Shown here: positions 63,923-64,000 of the stretch, piece after piece | Position numbering within the stretch: the first letter of the stretch is position 1 | How the letters are laid out: the number at the start of each line of letters is the position of its first letter | Origin: Clostridiaceae bacterium | GTDB taxonomy: Bacteria; Bacillota; Clostridia; Lachnospirales; Lachnospiraceae | Reading direction: 5' to 3' | Length of the DNA: 64,000 bases | Assembly (NCBI GenBank): GCA_910575585.1 | Contig: CAJTGF010000024.1 | Span: forward strand, 1-64,000 | The notes under the pieces: generated by a model | Told to the model about the DNA's origin: nothing | Databases searched by the model: none | What the model saw: only the letters and a program-made list of their open reading frames with translations | Made by a program: the position numbers and the translations under genes

Positions 63923-64000
63923 ATGAAAGGAGCGTCTACCATACAGGAACGCCTTTGGGAACTACGCAAGGACAAAGGGCTGAATCTGGAAGAACTGGCA
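63923..64000 (+). CDS. HTH-type transcriptional regulator, 5' end (partial)
   Basis: 26 codons before the window ends: MKGASTIQERLWELRKDKGL then NLEELA, the first two helices of an XRE-type DNA-binding domain. GGAAAGGAGCGTGCGCCC precedes the ATG. It is divergent from the ICE replication operon and behind a palindromic operator, so it probably regulates ICE excision or replication. Confidence 0.8.
   Translation, partial: MKGASTIQERLWELRKDKGLNLEELA

Noticed and set aside
1-64000. rRNA, tRNA, CRISPR array or chromosomal attachment gene
   Set aside because: None seen by eye on either strand; ICE ends must lie outside the window.

Overview
The window looks like genomic DNA of a gut-type Clostridia (Lachnospiraceae-like). 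Its core genes are GC-rich conjugation genes of the Tn1549/CTn-like Firmicutes ICE family (VirD4, Maff2, VirB6, PrgI, VirB4, NlpC/P60, Dam, radical SAM, DUF4366, TopB, YodL/DUF4316, giant methylase-helicase, MobC, relaxase), while the cargo islands are AT-rich. I see no rRNA, tRNA, CRISPR array or housekeeping gene. Essentially everything is mobile DNA nested in mobile DNA.

Layout. (1) 1-11.4 kb: ICE-A transfer genes on +. They start inside a VirD4 coupling-protein gene that is split by the 3' end of a group II intron. (2) 11390-18957: a 7.57-kb serine-recombinase mobilizable element inserted in topB. It carries a MobQ relaxase, a predicted oriT, a membrane-anchored HTH protein, a lipoprotein and a PPOX protein. 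(3) 18.96-31.0 kb: the rest of topB, YodL, and a giant ArdC/methylase/SNF2 helicase gene, with a tnpV-like gene nested out of frame in its linker. (4) 30977-44132: a second serine-recombinase element (13.2 kb) inserted in helicase motif VI. It carries a CatA-like acetyltransferase, a methyltransferase, sigma-like factors, a RepA-like ATPase, a MobV relaxase with a recognisable oriT, ParB, and a TPR-DUF2971 protein. (5) 44.1-50.7 kb: helicase 3' end, mobC, an AT-rich three-gene island (DUF4297/Cap4-like nuclease, ABC/SMC-like ATPase, FRG protein) and the ICE-A relaxase. (6) 51.4-57.2 kb, minus strand: part of a second ICE (ICE-B) with the same order, relaxase, cargo (DUF1016 pseudogene, AbiEi plus truncated AbiEii), mobC, DUF3849 protein, helicase remnant. 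(7) 57.2-61.9 kb: a complete RIT element (three overlapping tyrosine recombinases between 87-bp terminal inverted repeats), flanked on both sides by integrase fragments cut at the same LRH codon. (8) 62.0-64.0 kb: replication/regulation genes of an ICE (probably ICE-B) and a divergent HTH regulator entering at the window end.

How it fits together. Both serine-recombinase elements use a central GA dinucleotide and interrupt ICE core genes inside conserved catalytic motifs. Excision at GA restores topB to 703 codons and the helicase to 3177 codons exactly in frame. The group II intron (VirD4 Walker B region) and the RIT element (tyrosine-recombinase LRH box) also sit in conserved motifs of mobility genes. 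The gap between mobC and the relaxase holds predicted defence or toxin-antitoxin cargo in both ICEs, so it looks like a cargo hotspot. The most promising candidate for an undescribed system is the DUF4297-ABC ATPase-FRG trio at 45.65-49.19 kb.
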